Made by a program: the position numbers and the translations under genes. From Candidatus Jettenia caeni (GTDB taxonomy: Bacteria > Planctomycetota > Brocadiia > Brocadiales > Brocadiaceae): 64,000 nt of DNA. Positions 60,553 through 64,000 of the stretch are shown here, one piece after another. Each line of letters begins with the position of its first letter. The first letter of the stretch is position 1. The stretch is from NCBI GenBank assembly GCA_000296795.1, contig BAFH01000003.1:248401-312400 (forward strand). The letters are read 5' to 3'. A model generated the notes under the pieces. That model was not told where the DNA came from, did not search any database, and saw nothing but the letters and a program-made list of their open reading frames with translations.

Positions 60553-63051
60553 ATGGCTATTAAAAACCAGGAGGCCTTACATGAGCGGGCGAATAATCTG
60601 GAAGCTCACCATCTTAACGGTTTCAAACTTGTATTGGTAACGTTACACCCGGATCCAAACCCGACTGAGGCGCACCTGGAGGTTCATTTCCATAATAATA
60701 ATGAGATTGCAAACATTTTAAATGATTTTGCAGCGAATCCAACGGCGGCAAAACAGATCTTTCCCATTTCCGGAGGCCATCGGATTCTTGCTGGTCCAGC
60801 CTCTGATCAGGTCAAAGTTGTTGCAATTACCGGAAATCCTGCCGGTACATTTTTAACGCTGACAGTGGCACCGATAGGCGACTATTCAACCTATACCGTA
60901 AGCACAAATTATCAGAATATCGATCCTGTTTTTGCTGAAATCGATTTTAAATTTCGCCCCGGATGCTTTCAGCATTGTGCGCCAGACCGGGAACCTGCCC
61001 CTGAACCGAAGGTAGACCCTCCCATCGATTATTTGGCAAAAGATTATGATTCATTCCGGCATACCATGATCGCTGCAATGATGGAGCGAGTGCCAGGCTG
61101 GGAGCCTACGAGTGAGGCCGATCTGGATCAAGTGCTATTGGAACTGTTCAGCGCTGCGGCAGACGAGTTAAGCGACTACCAGGATAGGGTTATGAATGAG
61201 GCGTATCTCGCTACGGTGCGCAAAAGAGTCTCCCTGGCGCGGCATGCCCGATTGATGGATTATCACATCCACCAGGGTAACCAGGCAAGTACGTGGCTGA
61301 CCTTGAAATTGGACAACGGGCAAGAACTCGACTTACCCAAACCAAATCCAAATCCTGCGGCTAAACCGATAAATCTTAGAGTTTGGGCGGGAGACGATGA
61401 TATAAACGTTCCTTCTTCTGTCGTCTTTGTAACCCGCACACAACAGCATCTGCACTATTTGCTTAATCAGATGGGCCTGTACACATGGAGCAATTCAATT
61501 CCGTCCCTTGCAACCGGAAGTACTATCGCTGATCTAAAGCTTGCCGTAACCGGACAACCACCTGCAGTAATTGTCCAGAATTTGATCCGTTCAGGATTGG
61601 TCCGGTATCTTTTAATTCAGGAATGGAAGAATCCGGCAACTGGTGAGAAGCCGGGCAGGGATCCGATAAAAAGGCAACTGCTAAAATTGCTTTCCGGAGA
61701 CAAAGGAGCTGCGGCAATGCAAGATCCTTTGACCGGAGAATGGTTCGTACGGGTTCGGTGGGAGGAAAGGGACAGGTTGAAAAGTAACTACTGTTTTACG
61801 GTGGATTGTCCTGCACCAAAAGGCAAGATCGAAGACATTTCCCTTTTCCATGGAAACTTAGTAGTAGTTTATCACGGTTGGCCTGAGGAAACTATTTTTA
61901 AGGAACATGGAGCTACTCTTGCCGGTTCAAATGAATTTTATTATGAAAGGACTGGCGATGCGGATGAGAAGACCGGTAAGAAAAATAATAGGTGGGGCGC
62001 CGTCTGTAAGCTGCCGGAAGGACCTCTTGCTTATAAAAATAACTCTCCGGATGGTAAGGCGCCATACGGTGAGATACCGCCGGAATCAACCCTTGAAGTG
62101 GCTGTAGAAACACAGGGAGGCGGTATTGACACGTGGAACGAAGTCATTAGTTTGGTTCATAGCGATGAAAACGACGATCACTTTATTGTAGAAACCGATG
62201 AAGAGGGAAAAAGCCTGATCCGTTTTGGAAACGGCGCCAATGGCAAAGAGCTACCGGATAAAGCTGTTGTTTACTGCTCTTACCAGATCGGTCAGGGCCT
62301 TGACGGTAATATCGGTGCGGATAAAGTGATCAATTTTGATAGGGCGACTTTTCCTGAAATAGTGGAATGCTGGAACCCCTTTGATGTAATAAATGGAAGA
62401 TCTCCTGAACCTGTGGTAGAAGTCGTTCGCCGTATTCCGGAGGCATATCGATTCCGTCAGCTCCGTGCAGTAACCCTCAAAGATTATGTAGACCGCGCTA
62501 AAGAACTCCCAAAAGTCTCGAACGCCTCAGCCAGGTACCTGTGGACCGGAAGCTGGAGAACCGTTCGGATTACGATTGATCCGGCTGGCACGACCGTATT
62601 GGACGATGAGTTGCGAAAAGAGATCCAAGTCTATCTGAACGCTGTCAGGCTTATCGGAGAAGACCTGGAGATCCGTCCGCCTCGATTTGTTCCCCTGGAA
62701 ATACACGTTTTACTCTGCATCCGTCCCGATTATTGGCCTGAGGATATGAAATCCATCCTCGATCAGGAGTTTTCAGACGGCTTTACACCGGATGGACGCA
62801 TGGCATTCTTCCATCCGGACCTGTGGACGTTTGGACAGGAACTCAGGGAAAGTCAAATCATCGGACGGGCGCAGATGATCGAAGGTGTTGACCATGTGAT
62901 TGCCGTGGCCGTGAAGCGCTGGAACGAAGCAACTCCAGGTACGCCAGGGGTCATCGAAGTACGATCCAATGAGATCATTCAGGTCAGGAATGACCCTGAT
63001 CACAGGGAGAAAGGGTTTATTGATTTTACGGTAAAAGGAGGCCGTCAATGA
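60553..63051 (+). CDS. Baseplate J-like protein (Pvc11/Afp11-like)
   Basis: 832 residues. The text DYLAKDYDSFRHTMIAAMMERVPGWEPTSEADLDQVLLELFSAAADELSDYQDRVMNEAYLATVRKRVSLARHARLMDYH is typical of the gp6/J-like wedge proteins of eCIS. Later blocks are IRFGNGANGKELPDKAVVYCSYQIGQGLDGNI and FRQLRAVTLKDYVDRAKELPKV, with a beta-rich C-terminal domain. It forms the baseplate wedge ring together with the next protein. The stop overlaps the next start (ATGA). Confidence 0.92.
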   Translation: MAIKNQEALHERANNLEAHHLNGFKLVLVTLHPDPNPTEAHLEVHFHNNNEIANILNDFAANPTAAKQIFPISGGHRILAGPASDQVKVVAITGNPAGTFLTLTVAPIGDYSTYTVSTNYQNIDPVFAEIDFKFRPGCFQHCAPDREPAPEPKVDPPIDYLAKDYDSFRHTMIAAMMERVPGWEPTSEADLDQVLLELFSAAADELSDYQDRVMNEAYLATVRKRVSLARHARLMDYHIHQGNQASTWLTLKLDNGQELDLPKPNPNPAAKPINLRVWAGDDDINVPSSVVFVTRTQQHLHYLLNQMGLYTWSNSIPSLATGSTIADLKLAVTGQPPAVIVQNLIRSGLVRYLLIQEWKNPATGEKPGRDPIKRQLLKLLSGDKGAAAMQDPLTGEWFVRVRWEERDRLKSNYCFTVDCPAPKGKIEDISLFHGNLVVVYHGWPEETIFKEHGATLAGSNEFYYERTGDADEKTGKKNNRWGAVCKLPEGPLAYKNNSPDGKAPYGEIPPESTLEVAVETQGGGIDTWNEVISLVHSDENDDHFIVETDEEGKSLIRFGNGANGKELPDKAVVYCSYQIGQGLDGNIGADKVINFDRATFPEIVECWNPFDVINGRSPEPVVEVVRRIPEAYRFRQLRAVTLKDYVDRAKELPKVSNASARYLWTGSWRTVRITIDPAGTTVLDDELRKEIQVYLNAVRLIGEDLEIRPPRFVPLEIHVLLCIRPDYWPEDMKSILDQEFSDGFTPDGRMAFFHPDLWTFGQELRESQIIGRAQMIEGVDHVIAVAVKRWNEATPGTPGVIEVRSNEIIQVRNDPDHREKGFIDFTVKGGRQ

Positions 63052-64000
63052 CGCCAGATTGCCGCAATGACTGCAAAGAGCCACTGCTCTTTCCGAAAAG
63101 GCCAAACAACAGACCTGGTTTGTCCCACATCGATTACCGCATCGGCACCTATTCCGATTTCCGGGAAGCGATTCTGCGAAATTTAAACAAAGACCCGGTT
63201 CTCTTTCCCTGGACCCATCGGGGGCCGGATGATCCTGGCATCGCCTTGCTGGAAGGAGCGTCGATTCTGGGCGATATTCTAACCTTTTATCAGGAACTCT
63301 ATGCCAATGAAGCCTATGTAAGGACCGCCCGGTGGAGGGAGAGTATTGCCGATCTCGTACGATTGCTGGGCTACCGGCTTTCGCCGGGTTTAGGCGGCAG
63401 CGCTACCTTCATCTTTGAGGTAAGCGGTGATAAACCGGTAATCATTCCTAAAGGGTTTCCCATGAAGGCACAGTTGGAAGGGCTGGAACAGCCGTCGGAG
63501 TTTGAAATTATCAAGGAGTTTATCGCTGTACCGGCGCTAAGTAAATTTTATCTGTACCGGCCATTTTATTATCCGGATATTACGACAGGAACCGCCAAAT
63601 TTTCAGTTGAAACCTCCGTTCTGAGTAAAGCAGGCATCAAATTGAACAAAAAGGATCGCCTTATGCTTGTGGTTTCTCCTGTGAATCCTCAAACTGTACG
63701 ACAAACCGTGGTGGTGGGCGATATACAGGAGCGCTTTGAGCGTACCGAGATAACTGTTGAGGGTGGCTGGCAAGGAGGTTTAGCCGGAGATGAGATTACA
63801 GCGTACAAGCTTGGCAGTTCATTCAGATACTTCGGATATAATGCACCGCTAACCGTAACGGTTGTGCAGAACGGGATAGCCGTTCAAAATAACGTGTCTT
63901 TCAGCGCTCAGGTGGGAGGATTGCGATTATACGCAAAGGCCGGAGCGTACGATCCATTACCAAACTTGACTTCATTCCCGCTGGACAGCGAAGTGAAGGA
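63048..64000 (+). CDS. Baseplate wedge protein (Pvc12/Afp12-like), 3' end outside window
   Basis: Open from the ATG at 63048 to the right edge, 317 residues seen. The opening GLSHIDYRIGTYSDFREAILRNLN, HRGPDDPGIALLEGASILGDILTFYQELYANEAYVRTARWRESIADLVRLLGYRLSPGLGGSATFIFEV is characteristic of the second J-like baseplate protein in eCIS loci, normally over 900 residues. AAGGAGG lies 5 bp before the start. Remaining eCIS genes (Pvc13-14 types, effectors) would follow beyond the window. Confidence 0.9.
   Translation, partial: MTPDCRNDCKEPLLFPKRPNNRPGLSHIDYRIGTYSDFREAILRNLNKDPVLFPWTHRGPDDPGIALLEGASILGDILTFYQELYANEAYVRTARWRESIADLVRLLGYRLSPGLGGSATFIFEVSGDKPVIIPKGFPMKAQLEGLEQPSEFEIIKEFIAVPALSKFYLYRPFYYPDITTGTAKFSVETSVLSKAGIKLNKKDRLMLVVSPVNPQTVRQTVVVGDIQERFERTEITVEGGWQGGLAGDEITAYKLGSSFRYFGYNAPLTVTVVQNGIAVQNNVSFSAQVGGLRLYAKAGAYDPLPNLTSFPLDSEVK

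Noticed and set aside
1-64000. CRISPR array
   Set aside because: No regularly spaced direct repeats with unique spacers; the tandem units at 31.2-32.9 kb are coding.

Overview
The window looks like an AT-rich bacterial chromosome segment that is dense in accessory genes: defence systems, degraded mobile elements, toxin-antitoxin pairs and a phage-tail-like injection system. Bacterial signals are plain (Shine-Dalgarno sites, TTGACA/TATAAT promoters, rho-independent terminators, lexA). The mix of an extracellular contractile injection system (eCIS), many short palindromic intergenic repeats and a long 47-residue repeat protein reminds me of an anammox-type planctomycete (Brocadiales). That placement is an impression, not something the sequence proves.

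Layout. 1-17 kb is a defence island: the end of a superfamily 1 helicase fused to a Vsr-like nuclease; a decayed IS4-type insertion sequence; a tight five-gene minus-strand operon (DUF499-type ATPase, PglZ-type phosphatase-fold protein, DUF1156 adenine methylase with zinc ribbons, a small unknown protein, SNF2 helicase) that looks like a BREX/DISARM-related modification system; and a divergent two-gene operon (repeat-rich helical protein plus a protein with a restriction-endonuclease-like N-terminus) with its own promoter and operator-like palindrome. 17.5-26.4 kb holds a PIN/UPF0175 toxin-antitoxin pair and a run of minus-strand plasmid- or phage-type genes (DUF669-like, Sak4-like ATPase, RHH protein, DUF932, a sliding clamp, small proteins). 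It ends at a 48-nt 3' fragment of a tRNA-fMet gene, which looks like an integration scar. 26.6-29.8 kb has a comparatively GC-rich, decayed pseudogene tract and an SOS cassette (lexA, small protein, dinB with an internal deletion).

30-44.5 kb: a structured inverted repeat, a secreted repeat protein, a decayed copy followed by an intact copy of a PLD-helicase/DUF1016-nuclease module, and then a 1.5-kaa Eco57I-type methylase that carries a whole REP-associated tyrosine (HUH) transposase domain in frame. A Panacea-type antitoxin with its partner and an N-terminally short EVE-domain protein follow. 45.4-46.5 kb encodes a stand-alone AAA ATPase behind a perfect 19-bp inverted repeat.

47-64 kb is an eCIS locus in the order: small protein, sheath, tube, chaperone-like protein, disordered protein, DUF4255 (Pvc16-like), AAA+ ATPase (Pvc15-like), small protein, CIS tube/adaptor protein, LysM protein, gp27-like and gpV-like halves of the spike, PAAR-like tip, gp25 wedge, Pvc11-like and Pvc12-like baseplate proteins (the last cut by the window edge). 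Genes inside each module overlap by a few bases. The modules are separated by mobile-looking palindromic repeats, including a 117-bp element with clean terminal inverted repeats and a TTTA target duplication. No effector gene is visible in the part of the locus that is present.
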